Assembly: GCA_030041495.1 (NCBI GenBank)
Contig: JASHNT010000027.1
Location: forward strand, 1-39,962
Length of the DNA: 39,962 nt
Reading direction: 5' to 3'
Source: Bryobacteraceae bacterium
GTDB lineage: Bacteria > Acidobacteriota > Terriglobia > Bryobacterales > Bryobacteraceae
In this document: piece after piece, positions 31,365 to 39,962 of the stretch
Numbering within the stretch: the first letter of the stretch is position 1
Layout of the letters: the number at the start of each line of letters is the position of its first letter
Position numbers and translations under genes: made by a program
Notes under the pieces: generated by a model
Seen by the model: the letters and a program-made list of their open reading frames with translations, nothing else
The model's database searches: none
Told to the model about the DNA's origin: nothing

Positions 31365-33728
31365 TCAGTGTAGATTCGCGCTCATCCATTTCACGATTTC
31401 GTCCTGAGTCGCGCTAGGGAGCCGGTTATAATCCCAGGGTTCCTGAAGGGTCAGTTTATCCAAAGCACCGTACAATGTGTAAACCTTCCCGGCGCGGTCG
31501 ACGGCTTGGCGAACTTGGGCGGGTGAAGCGTCGCGATCCAACTCGGGCTCGACCACCAGCACCGGGCGCGGCGCAATACTCGCGACCACTTCATCGAAAT
31601 CGTAAGGAATTTGCGACTCGTGGCCGATAAAAAAGCCGAGCCGCGGAATCAAGCCGCGCTCGTGGCTATAGCGCGCGATTCCTCCATCGCCAACCTGCGG
31701 CGTGTCCGTGCGCATGGGAGTAAATCCGGAGATGGAGACGACGCCTTTGACGCGATCGTCCAGCGCGGCGGTATACAAGCCGACGGTGCCGCCGAGGGAG
31801 TAGCCGAACAAGTAGACGTGTTGCGGATCGACGACGCTGTCTTTTTGCAATGCATCGATGGCGGAGCGAACGTCCTCCACCATGCGTCCCATTGGCGACC
31901 AGTGCGGATAGCGGTCATAGAATGCGGCAGTCTCATTCATGCGGCTGCCGAAGCCGCTTTGATCGTAGGCCAAAACCGCGTAGCCCGCCTGGACCAGCGC
32001 CAGGATCGGATGCAGATCGGTACGGTATACCCACATGTAGCCCAGCGGGTAACTGAAACCGTGTAGCCAAATCACGGTGGGCAGCTTTGCGCCCGCTGGA
32101 GTGTTCGCCGGATAGTAGAGATCGCCGCGCACTCCGTATCCAAAACTGACGGGCCGCGAGAACGTCTGTGCAGCCTGGGGCGCAAGCCATCCGTAGGAAG
32201 TGCCTCCCTGCGCGATCACCCAGGAGATCACGTCCGGCGCAAGCTGGCCGGGATTCGACGGAAGCTCCCGGCGCGCGGCTTGCGTGGCGGGCATGGGCGC
32301 TGCCGGTCCGCGCCCGGCTCTTCCGCCTCCGGCAGCCGGAGGCATCATCGCCGGCTCCTCGCCCAGCATCCACCGAATCGACTTGCGGACCTCCCCGGCC
32401 CTTTTCTCCCATACCGCAACCGAAGCGGCCGGAAGCGGAGCCGCCGGATTCACGCGCGGATACTTGGTCAGGTCCAGGGTCTCCCGGGTGTTCGCGCGCC
32501 ACTTGTCGAAATCCCACGGGAACAAGAAATTGTTGGTCCAGGTGCGATGCGAGCGGCCGAACTGGATGTCCAGCCAGTCCAGGCACGCTTCTTCATCGTT
32601 GGAACCGTGGAATCCCGGCACACGTAGAATATCCAGGTGATCGGGCTGCCCCAGCAGCTTGTAAACCTTCTCGGCGGAATGATACACCTGCTCCATCGAC
32701 CACGGATTCATGACCTGGTCATTAAGTCCGTACTCCATCAGCAGAGAGCGCGGGGCGATCATCGCGGCCAGCAGATTGCCGTCCACCGGCAGCCGGTCCT
32801 CGCGGCCCGCGAAGAAACGAAGACGGGGAATAAACCATGCCGGGAAACTTCGCGTGGTGCTCTCGATGCTCTCGCCAGCATTACGCTCGCCCGACAGACG
32901 CCACGGCAGCAAGCCTCCCACTCCGGTGCTGCCTGCGATCACCGCGGAAATACGCTCATCCAGAGCTCCCGCGATCGCCGCCATTTTGCCGTCGCGCGAG
33001 TACCCGAACATGCCCACGTGCTGCATGTCCACTTGCGGAACCGTCTCGAGATAATCCAGCACCAGACCCACCGCCCAGGCGCGGCGCGGCAAGAGAGCGA
33101 AATCGTAATTGGGATACAACGCACCCAGGGCGGCGGCATCGTCCATGCCGTCATTGCCCGCATATCCGGCGGAGATGTAACTGCGCCGCAACAGCGCCGG
33201 AGACCAACCCTGCAGATTCGGACTGATCAAAACCGGAAAAGGACCCGCGCCGGAAGGGATCATCAATTGGACGCGCATGGTGCCCTTGTCTTGAGGCCCG
33301 AATTCCAGCCGCACGTCGCGGATCACGTAGCCGTCGCCGGGCGTTTCGCCCAGCATGACCACCCGGTCCAGCTTGGGCTTGGCGGGGAACGTGCCGATGT
33401 CGTACTTCTGATAAAGCTGCCAGATCTCGGCGCGGCGCGCACGCCAATCCGCCGCGGTCTTCACCGGCCGGCCATCCAGGAATGTCAAAGGATCCGGCAA
33501 TCCATTGACCCGCGGCAGGGCATCGAAGTCGGGCGGAAGCTCGCCGGTCTTATCCAGCCACTCTTGGAAAGATGGAGCCGGCGGAAGAATCTTGAGCAGT
33601 TTCTCGAGATACTCGCGGCGCTGCTCTACCGTCATCGAATAGCAACGCTGTGCCGGCGCGATCAAGCCCATCACCAAGATCACCGGAACAAAGATCGCGG
33701 GAACAGAGAGAACAGTGCGATTTTTCAT
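31365..33728 (-). CDS. Two-domain esterase: CE15 glucuronoyl-esterase-like plus alpha/beta hydrolase
   Basis: 787 residues, with a signal peptide (VPAIFVPVILVMGLIAPAQ). Domain 1 (~40-450) carries GYSRDGKMAAIAGALDERI with nucleophile Ser244, the G-x-SR-x-GK motif of carbohydrate esterase 15, then MIAPRSLLMEYGLND and the likely catalytic His374 in PGFHGSNDEE. CE15 enzymes cut the ester between lignin alcohols and glucuronoyl-xylan. A GGGRAGRG linker (~465-480) leads to domain 2 (~500-787), an alpha/beta hydrolase with WLHGFSYPLG (oxyanion region), GYSLGGTVGL (Ser644) and SIAPRPVLVVEPELDRDAS. It is the first gene of an operon with the PQQ dehydrogenase. Specificity is inferred from the motif only. 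Confidence 0.82.
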   Translation of the reverse strand: MKNRTVLSVPAIFVPVILVMGLIAPAQRCYSMTVEQRREYLEKLLKILPPAPSFQEWLDKTGELPPDFDALPRVNGLPDPLTFLDGRPVKTAADWRARRAEIWQLYQKYDIGTFPAKPKLDRVVMLGETPGDGYVIRDVRLEFGPQDKGTMRVQLMIPSGAGPFPVLISPNLQGWSPALLRRSYISAGYAGNDGMDDAAALGALYPNYDFALLPRRAWAVGLVLDYLETVPQVDMQHVGMFGYSRDGKMAAIAGALDERISAVIAGSTGVGGLLPWRLSGERNAGESIESTTRSFPAWFIPRLRFFAGREDRLPVDGNLLAAMIAPRSLLMEYGLNDQVMNPWSMEQVYHSAEKVYKLLGQPDHLDILRVPGFHGSNDEEACLDWLDIQFGRSHRTWTNNFLFPWDFDKWRANTRETLDLTKYPRVNPAAPLPAASVAVWEKRAGEVRKSIRWMLGEEPAMMPPAAGGGRAGRGPAAPMPATQAARRELPSNPGQLAPDVISWVIAQGGTSYGWLAPQAAQTFSRPVSFGYGVRGDLYYPANTPAGAKLPTVIWLHGFSYPLGYMWVYRTDLHPILALVQAGYAVLAYDQSGFGSRMNETAAFYDRYPHWSPMGRMVEDVRSAIDALQKDSVVDPQHVYLFGYSLGGTVGLYTAALDDRVKGVVSISGFTPMRTDTPQVGDGGIARYSHERGLIPRLGFFIGHESQIPYDFDEVVASIAPRPVLVVEPELDRDASPAQVRQAVDRAGKVYTLYGALDKLTLQEPWDYNRLPSATQDEIVKWMSANLH

Positions 33729-35197
<1,469 letters not shown>

Positions 35198-35299
35198 TCG
35201 TCTCTTTCAATTGCTCCCGCCGCGCGCGATTTGGAGCGGCGGGCGAACCTCGGGTATCATCTTGGGGGGTTGGGTGATTCTATTCCTCCAGGCGACCTG

Positions 35300-37117
35300 A
35301 TGCAGAACCAAGCTGCGTCTTCCGGCGCGGTCCCGCGCGAAGGCGGGCGTTTCCATTTTTATCTGATCGTGATTCTGTTCGCGGCCGCGGTGTATGCGGG
35401 CTGCATGATCTCACCGCCGTCGCTGATGGACGACGTCGACGCCGTGCAGGCGCAGATCGCGCGAAATATGCTCACCTCGGGCGACTGGGTGACAGCGCGG
35501 CTGGACGGCATTCCCTATCTCGAAAAAGCGCCGCTGATCTACTGGCTGATCGCCATCTGCTTCAAGCTGTTCGGCGCGTTCGACTGGGTCGCGCGCATTC
35601 CCATGGTGCTGGCGGCGATCGGGCTGGCGTGGGTGACCGCCGCTTTCGGAATGTGGGCTTTCGGAAAACGCGCGGGATTCTACGCCGGCTTGTGCATCTC
35701 CACCTGCATCGGCTTGTTTCTGTTCACACGCATCCTGATTCCGGATGTCATGCTGACCGCAACCATCGCGCTCTCCCTGTGGTCTTTTCTCCGCGCGATT
35801 GACGCGGAGGAGCCTCGTCCGCGTCTGTGGGCCTTCGTGCTGGCCGCAAGCCTGGGCGTCAGCCTGCTTTGGAAAAGCCTCATCGGCGTCGTGTTTCCTG
35901 CCGGCGCGGGCCTGGTGTACCTGGGGATCACGCGGCAACTATTCGAAGCCAAGGTCTGGAAACGATTGCGCCCTTGGAGTGGCATCGCCGTCATCCTGCT
36001 GATTGCCGCGCCGTGGCACGTACTGGCAACTCTGCGCAATCCTCCTTACTTCGACTTCAGCATGCATAGCGCTCCCGGCGAGTATCACGGGTTCCTATGG
36101 TTCTATTTCATCAACGAGCAACTCCTCCGCTTTCTGAACCTGCGCTATCCGCGGGATTACGACACGGTGCCGCGTTTCCTGTTCTGGTCGCTCCACCTGG
36201 TCTGGCTGTTCCCCTGGAGCGTGTATTTCCCCGCGGTGTTCAAGCTCAATTTCAAGCCGGTGGATCGGGCCGGCCGCGCTCGCCTGCTGGCTTTGTGCTT
36301 GACCGGATTTGTGCTGGTGTTCTTCACGTTTTCGACCACCCAGGAGTATTACTCGATGCCGTGTTATCCGGCGCTGGCTCTCCTGCTCGGGTCTGCGATG
36401 GCCGAGGGAGGAAGCTGGATCCGGCGCGGCACTCGAACGCTGTGCGCGATACTCGCAGTCTGCTTTGTCGCCGCCATCGGTTTGTATTTCGCCGTGCGCA
36501 ATCTGCCAACGCCCGGCGACATTTCCTCAGCCCTGACGCAGAATCCGGGAGCCTACAAACTTTCGCTCGGGCACATCGAAGATTTAGACTTTGCTTCATT
36601 CGCTTACTTGCGAACTCCGCTGCTGATGGCGGCAATCGCCTTCCTGGCGGGTGCCATAGGAACGGCTCGAACGGTGGGCCGGCGCGCTTTTCTCGCCACC
36701 GGCGTGATGGCCGTGCTATTTTTTCAAGCCGCGCGAATCGCCATGGTGGCCTTCGATCCCTATCTTTCTTCGCGGCCTCTGGCGGAAGCGCTGCTGCACG
36801 CTCCAGCGGGAAAGCTCATCGTGGACCACCACTACTACACGTTTTCGTCGATCTTTTTCTACACCAATCGCACCGCGCCTTTATTGAACGGCCGCCGCCA
36901 AAATCTGGTGTACGGCTCCTACGCTCCCGGCGCACCCGACGTCTTCCTCGACGACCAGCAATGGAAGACTCTGTGGCTCGCGCCGGAGCGCTGCTACCTG
37001 GTGGCGAGCCTCACCGTGGTGCCGCATCTGGAAGACCTGGTGGGTCATGACAAACTGGTAGTGGTGGCGGAGAGCGGCGGCAAGGTGCTGTTGAGCAATC
37101 GGGCTCCGCTAGAATAA
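35300..37117 (+). CDS. ArnT-like (PMT/GT39-GT83 type) integral membrane glycosyltransferase
   Basis: 605 residues from ATG 35300, with about a dozen membrane helices. The first periplasmic loop has the acidic motif SLMDDVDAVQAQIARNML (Asp44/45/47) and then YLEKAPLIYWL, matching the 'KPPLyyW' signature of ArnT and related transferases that take sugars from polyprenyl-phosphate carriers outside the membrane. FILIPDVMLTATIALSLWSFL-like helices and WLFPWSVYFPA are also typical. The last ~120 residues form a soluble periplasmic domain. It sits 102 bp after sqdB and 10 bp before the HpnI-like gene, same strand. Donor and acceptor are unknown; a sulfoquinovose-carrying lipid is an attractive inferred donor. 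Confidence 0.85.
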   Translation: MQNQAASSGAVPREGGRFHFYLIVILFAAAVYAGCMISPPSLMDDVDAVQAQIARNMLTSGDWVTARLDGIPYLEKAPLIYWLIAICFKLFGAFDWVARIPMVLAAIGLAWVTAAFGMWAFGKRAGFYAGLCISTCIGLFLFTRILIPDVMLTATIALSLWSFLRAIDAEEPRPRLWAFVLAASLGVSLLWKSLIGVVFPAGAGLVYLGITRQLFEAKVWKRLRPWSGIAVILLIAAPWHVLATLRNPPYFDFSMHSAPGEYHGFLWFYFINEQLLRFLNLRYPRDYDTVPRFLFWSLHLVWLFPWSVYFPAVFKLNFKPVDRAGRARLLALCLTGFVLVFFTFSTTQEYYSMPCYPALALLLGSAMAEGGSWIRRGTRTLCAILAVCFVAAIGLYFAVRNLPTPGDISSALTQNPGAYKLSLGHIEDLDFASFAYLRTPLLMAAIAFLAGAIGTARTVGRRAFLATGVMAVLFFQAARIAMVAFDPYLSSRPLAEALLHAPAGKLIVDHHYYTFSSIFFYTNRTAPLLNGRRQNLVYGSYAPGAPDVFLDDQQWKTLWLAPERCYLVASLTVVPHLEDLVGHDKLVVVAESGGKVLLSNRAPLE

Positions 37118-37127
37118 CCAAAGAAAT

Positions 37128-38279
37128 ATGCAGGCTGTCCTCCTGGGGGTCGCGGCCATACCGGCCATCTATTACGTGCTGGTGCTGTTCAGCTCCTGGA
37201 GGTTTTTCCGGCAACCCGAAGAAGAACCTGCTCCCGATTTTTGTCCCCCGGTGAGCATTCTAAAGCCCATCCGCGGGTTGGACCCGAATGCCAGAGAAAA
37301 TCTGGTTAGCTTTTGCCAACTGGATTATCCCGAATACGAAATCCTGTTTTGCATCGACGGCGATGATGAAGCCGTCGTATCCGTTATCGAGGATTTGAAG
37401 CGCAGCTTCCCGGGCCGCTCCATTCGCGCACTGCATGGATCGGGCCGAGTGGCTACCAATGACAAGGTCGCCAAGCTGGTGCGCCTGGTGAATGAAGCCG
37501 CGTACGAAACCGTGGTGATCAGCGATAGCGACGTCTCTGTGCGGCCGGACTATTTGCGGCGCGTGACGGCTCCGCTGCGCGATCCCAAGGTAGGGGCGGC
37601 CACTTGCTTCTACGCGCACGACGAGCTTACCACGTTCACGGATCGCCTCCAGACCATCGGCATGATGTCAGATTTCTACGCGGGGATTCTGGTGGCCTGG
37701 CAGTTGGACGGGATCAAGTTCGCGCTGGGCCCCACCATCGCCACCACACGCGCACACCTCAATAGCTTCGGCGGCTATGCCGTGCTCGAAAACCGCCCTG
37801 CGGACGATCTGCTGGTCGGGCGTCTCATCGCCGAGCAGGGCTACGAAGTCGCTCTACTGCGCTACACGATCAAGACGGTTTCCGATTACCAGTCCATGCG
37901 CGAACTGCTGCACAAGCGTCTGCGCTGGCTGGTGGTGATGCGGCACATGCGGCCGTGGGGCCATTTCGGCCTCCTGTTCACGCAGGGCCTGCTGTGGGCT
38001 CTCTTGGCCGTCGCCGTCGATCCGCGATTCACCATTGCCGCAGCGTACCTGGGAGCCTACCTCGCGCTGCGCGTTGCCATGACCTGGACCATCGGCGTGC
38101 ACGGTCTGAAGCAACGCGGTTTGTGGAAAGAGATGCCGCTGCTTCCCGTGTGGGATGCGGCCGCGCTGGGAATCTGGCTCGCGAGTTTTCTGCGCAACAG
38201 CATTCGCTGGCGCGGCGCGGACTATTACATTCAGGACGGAAAGCTCGTCCCTGTGGCCTCGTCTTCCGCAGATAAATAG
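37128..38279 (+). CDS. hpnI: HpnI / ceramide-glucosyltransferase-like GT2/GT21 glycosyltransferase
   Basis: 383 residues. An N-terminal membrane helix (IPAIYYVLVLFSSW) and three or so C-terminal ones (LLFTQGLLWALLAVAV, AAAYLGAYLALRVAMTW, WDAAALGIWLASFL) flank a GT-A domain: VSILKPIRGLDPNARENL, IDGDDEAV, ISDSDVSVRPDYL (DxD-like), ENRPADDLLVGRLIAEQGY and KRLRW, the (Q/R/K)xxRW motif. These are the signatures of GT21 ceramide glucosyltransferases and of HpnI, which adds GlcNAc to bacteriohopanetetrol. It transfers a sugar from a nucleotide donor to a lipid. Next to sqdB the donor may be UDP-sulfoquinovose; that is inference, and the hpnI name denotes the family. Confidence 0.85.
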   Translation: MQAVLLGVAAIPAIYYVLVLFSSWRFFRQPEEEPAPDFCPPVSILKPIRGLDPNARENLVSFCQLDYPEYEILFCIDGDDEAVVSVIEDLKRSFPGRSIRALHGSGRVATNDKVAKLVRLVNEAAYETVVISDSDVSVRPDYLRRVTAPLRDPKVGAATCFYAHDELTTFTDRLQTIGMMSDFYAGILVAWQLDGIKFALGPTIATTRAHLNSFGGYAVLENRPADDLLVGRLIAEQGYEVALLRYTIKTVSDYQSMRELLHKRLRWLVVMRHMRPWGHFGLLFTQGLLWALLAVAVDPRFTIAAAYLGAYLALRVAMTWTIGVHGLKQRGLWKEMPLLPVWDAAALGIWLASFLRNSIRWRGADYYIQDGKLVPVASSSADK

Positions 38280-38281
38280 CT

Positions 38282-38641
38282 TTAGCGGTCTACCAGGATC
38301 ACTCCCGCCAGTACGATGGCCGTTCCCGCGGCCCGGCGGAAGCTGATACTTTCCCGCAGGACCAGCTTGGCGAGCACGGTCTCCACCACGAAGCTCGCCG
38401 CGGATGCCGGAACAGCGAAGCTAAGCGGCTCGATGCGCACCAGCGCCATGAAGGAGAAGAACGAAATCGCCAGGCACCCGATGGACAGGATCAGTAGCCG
38501 GCGCTGCGCAATGACGCCAAGCAGGCGCCTCAAGCCACGCGCCCGCACGGATTGTTCTCCGGCGCGCTTCATTTCGTGGCTCTGGAGAAGGTCGCTCGCG
38601 ACCGTGGCAGCCACCATGATGACAACCAGGATCCACTTCAT
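38282..38641 (-). CDS. Small EamA/SMR-type four-helix transporter subunit (second of a pair)
   Basis: 119 residues from ATG 38641, which overlaps the upstream stop as ATGA. Four membrane helices: MKWILVVIMVAATVASDLL, LILSIGCLAISFFSFMAL, PLSFAVPASAASFVVETVLAKLVL and FRRAAGTAIVLAGVILV. Size and the 'P.S.A.P..A..FV' and 'E.......GT.ILAGV' pattern fit ArnE/ArnF-like or SMR-like half-transporters, which work as pairs. The stop lies 2 bp from the convergent HpnI-like gene, so it belongs physically to the sulfosugar block though on the opposite strand. A flippase role for a glycolipid is inferred. Confidence 0.8.
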   Translation of the reverse strand: MKWILVVIMVAATVASDLLQSHEMKRAGEQSVRARGLRRLLGVIAQRRLLILSIGCLAISFFSFMALVRIEPLSFAVPASAASFVVETVLAKLVLRESISFRRAAGTAIVLAGVILVDR

Positions 38642-39087
38642 CGCGGAGGTTCCCTCCGGACGGTCTTGGTGCGCGGGCAGGAGCTGACCAGCGCCGCGCC
38701 CACGCAAATCAGAATGGTCCCCAGCCAACGCCGGTCCGAGACCGTTTCATGCAGCACCGAATGCCCCAGAATCGCCGCGATCACATAGCCGATCGCGGTC
38801 ACCGGGAGAACGAAACTCAAGTCAGCCAGGCTCAGCAGAACCATGCGCGTCAGCAGGGCCAGGATCAGCGCCACGATCCCCATCGCGACAAAGGGGTCGA
38901 AAATCGCCCGCAGATAGAGCATCGGGTTTGCATTGGAGCCGTCGGGAAGCCGCTTCATGCCCCAGGCCAGCGACAGGTTTCCCGCGGCTTTTTCCGCGAT
39001 GAACAGGGCCAGAATCACGTAGGTCTTGAACAGCCGCCGCTTCAAGACCGCGGTAACGGGAGCGGGGGGTGTTTGAACCGCCGTCAT
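38638..39087 (-). CDS. Small EamA/SMR-type transporter subunit (first of a pair)
   Basis: 149 residues. Four helices: YVILALFIAEKAAGNLSLAW, DPFVAMGIVALILALLTRM, LSLADLSFVLPVTAIGYVIAAI and RWLGTILICVGAALVS. It has the same core as the next gene ('LSFVLPVTA..YV', 'GT.LI..G..LV') and the two overlap by ATGA, so they are made in fixed ratio, like ArnE and ArnF. Its own start overlaps the stop of the upstream helical protein (ATGA at 39084-39087). Pairs of this kind flip undecaprenyl-linked sugars; the cargo here is unknown. Confidence 0.82.
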   Translation of the reverse strand: MTAVQTPPAPVTAVLKRRLFKTYVILALFIAEKAAGNLSLAWGMKRLPDGSNANPMLYLRAIFDPFVAMGIVALILALLTRMVLLSLADLSFVLPVTAIGYVIAAILGHSVLHETVSDRRWLGTILICVGAALVSSCPRTKTVRREPPR

Positions 39088-39962
39088 GCGGAGCCCGTCG
39101 CCTTTCGTGAAGCCGGCGTCTTCAACTCGAAGAATTCTTGCGCGGCAACCCTTCCGTAGCGGCGCGCGATGCCGACGCCTTCCGCCACGAATGCCCCGGC
39201 TTTTTCCGCTCCCGACTTTTGGAAAAGAGCCGGGAGTTGGTTCAGGCCGTAACCGATCATTGAGACGCCGGCCTGTTCCACGATCGAGTCGAACGCCTTC
39301 AAATACGGGGCTCGCACGTCATCGGGCAGCGGCGCCAGCGCGCTTCCCAGTTCACGCGCCAGGTTCACGGCGCTCGAGTGGTTCTGCTTGGCGGCCGCAA
39401 GGCAGAGAGTCGCGGCCGCGCTCCAGACTTCGTCGCCACCCGCCGTCCGCAACTTGGCGATCGCCGGAAGCAGTGCGCGGGCGTCCTTCGACTCGAACAT
39501 CTCTTCCGGCGGCACGGCGATCAGCATGCGTTCGATCATCGGGCCGGCGCCGGTGTGCAGCAACACGCCGGCGATCGCCGCCGAAGCCAGGATGACTTCG
39601 CCGGAGGTTTCCTGATAACGCACGATGGATCGCGCCACGAAATCGCGTTGTTCCGAAGAAGAGCACGCATTGAAGTGGCCGATCAAGGATTCCACACCTG
39701 ACTCCTTCAAATCTTTTAGGTGTGCGGCGATGTTGGGGAGAATCGAGAGAACATGAGAGCGCGACGCCGGCGATGCCGAGCTCGACGACGCTACGCTGAA
39801 CCACCGCGGAAATCCGGCGAGAAGGAGCTGAAGACTGCCCCGGTCCGGTTCCGCTTCCGACAGCGCGACATCCAGCACCGCAAGCCTGGAGCCGAGGTCT
39901 TCGGCGGGCTCATTCATAAACGCGGTTAAATCCCGCAAAACCGCGCCGTCGATCGGTATTTC
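39084..39962 (-). CDS. Helical-repeat protein of unknown function (cut by right edge)
   Basis: The frame is open to the last base of the window, so the start probably lies outside; a TTG at 39938 is possible. About 292 residues are visible, almost all predicted helix, with repeated ~35-residue helix pairs (HVLSILPNIAAHLKDLKESG, FVARSIVRYQETSGEVILASAAIAGVLLH, LPAIAKLRTAGGDEVWSAAATLCLAA) like HEAT-type solenoids. The C-terminal part (GVGIARRYGRVAAQEFFELKT) faintly recalls the helical N-terminal part of NorD-like VWA proteins. No catalytic motif. It is translationally coupled to the transporter pair that follows. Confidence 0.6.
   Translation of the reverse strand, partial: EIPIDGAVLRDLTAFMNEPAEDLGSRLAVLDVALSEAEPDRGSLQLLLAGFPRWFSVASSSSASPASRSHVLSILPNIAAHLKDLKESGVESLIGHFNACSSSEQRDFVARSIVRYQETSGEVILASAAIAGVLLHTGAGPMIERMLIAVPPEEMFESKDARALLPAIAKLRTAGGDEVWSAAATLCLAAAKQNHSSAVNLARELGSALAPLPDDVRAPYLKAFDSIVEQAGVSMIGYGLNQLPALFQKSGAEKAGAFVAEGVGIARRYGRVAAQEFFELKTPASRKATGSA

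Noticed and set aside
36010-36030. TGGCAC-type sigma-54 match inside the ArnT-like gene
   Set aside because: It lies in the middle of a membrane-protein coding sequence with no gene start nearby; a chance match.

Overview
The window is about 40 kb of GC-rich bacterial chromosome. I infer an Acidobacteriota origin, probably near Solibacter/Bryobacteraceae. The basis is several secreted families I associate with that group: DUF6152 proteins with a His-His-Ser-Phe motif, 'PRWPDGH' proteins, an S55-like secreted peptidase beside a large propeller protein, and Gly/Arg-rich linkers in exported enzymes. No 16S rRNA or tRNA gene is present, so this is an inference. No integrase, transposase, phage gene, CRISPR array or origin was seen.

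Layout. 1-4.7 kb: nucleotide synthesis (pyrF cut by the left edge, a small unknown protein, purL, purF). 4.7-5.0 kb: a gap with what looks like an antitoxin-type gene remnant. 5.0-7.7 kb, minus strand: lysS, a methyltransferase and a bactofilin. 7.7-8.45 kb: a decaying vapBC-type toxin-antitoxin pair. 8.46-11.7 kb, plus strand: a GNAT acetyltransferase, then a four-gene run of small exported proteins of two linked families. 11.7-12.8 kb, minus strand: a Uma2-type protein and a lipoprotein. 12.86-17.2 kb: an S55-like peptidase translationally coupled to a propeller protein, then a DinB-like protein. 17.2-23.9 kb: an AraC regulator, an NTF2-like protein, a rhomboid protease, a class II aldolase, a membrane protein, a secreted metallophosphatase, a cytochrome c and a double universal stress protein. 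23.9-29.1 kb: a fused LigB-LigA ring-cleavage dioxygenase behind a DUF6152 gene, a divergent small membrane protein, and a histidine kinase / receiver / NtrC-type three-gene operon. 29.3-33.7 kb, minus strand: a two-domain esterase (glucuronoyl-esterase-like plus alpha/beta hydrolase) and a PQQ alcohol dehydrogenase with the lanthanide-type Asp. 34.0-39.1 kb: UDP-sulfoquinovose synthase, an ArnT-like membrane glycosyltransferase and an HpnI/ceramide-type glycosyltransferase, facing two coupled small EamA/SMR-type transporters. A helical protein runs off the right edge.

How the parts may work together. The 23.9-33.7 kb block looks like plant-polymer chemistry: lignin-carbohydrate ester cleavage, periplasmic alcohol oxidation and aromatic ring opening. 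It sits beside its own two-component regulators, and there are sigma-54-like promoter candidates on both sides of the divergent region at 25.6-25.8 kb. The 34-39 kb block has all the parts expected of a route that makes a sulfosugar nucleotide, loads it on a lipid, flips it and transfers it outside the membrane. I could not match that combination to a described pathway, and it is the best candidate here for something new.

The window also shows short tandem duplications. A 23-bp one breaks the VapC frame exactly, a 15-bp one sits at the purL/purF junction, and an 8-bp one abuts the GNAT start. Four genes without a good ribosome binding site have a -10-like hexamer 5-6 nt before the start codon, which suggests leaderless transcripts.
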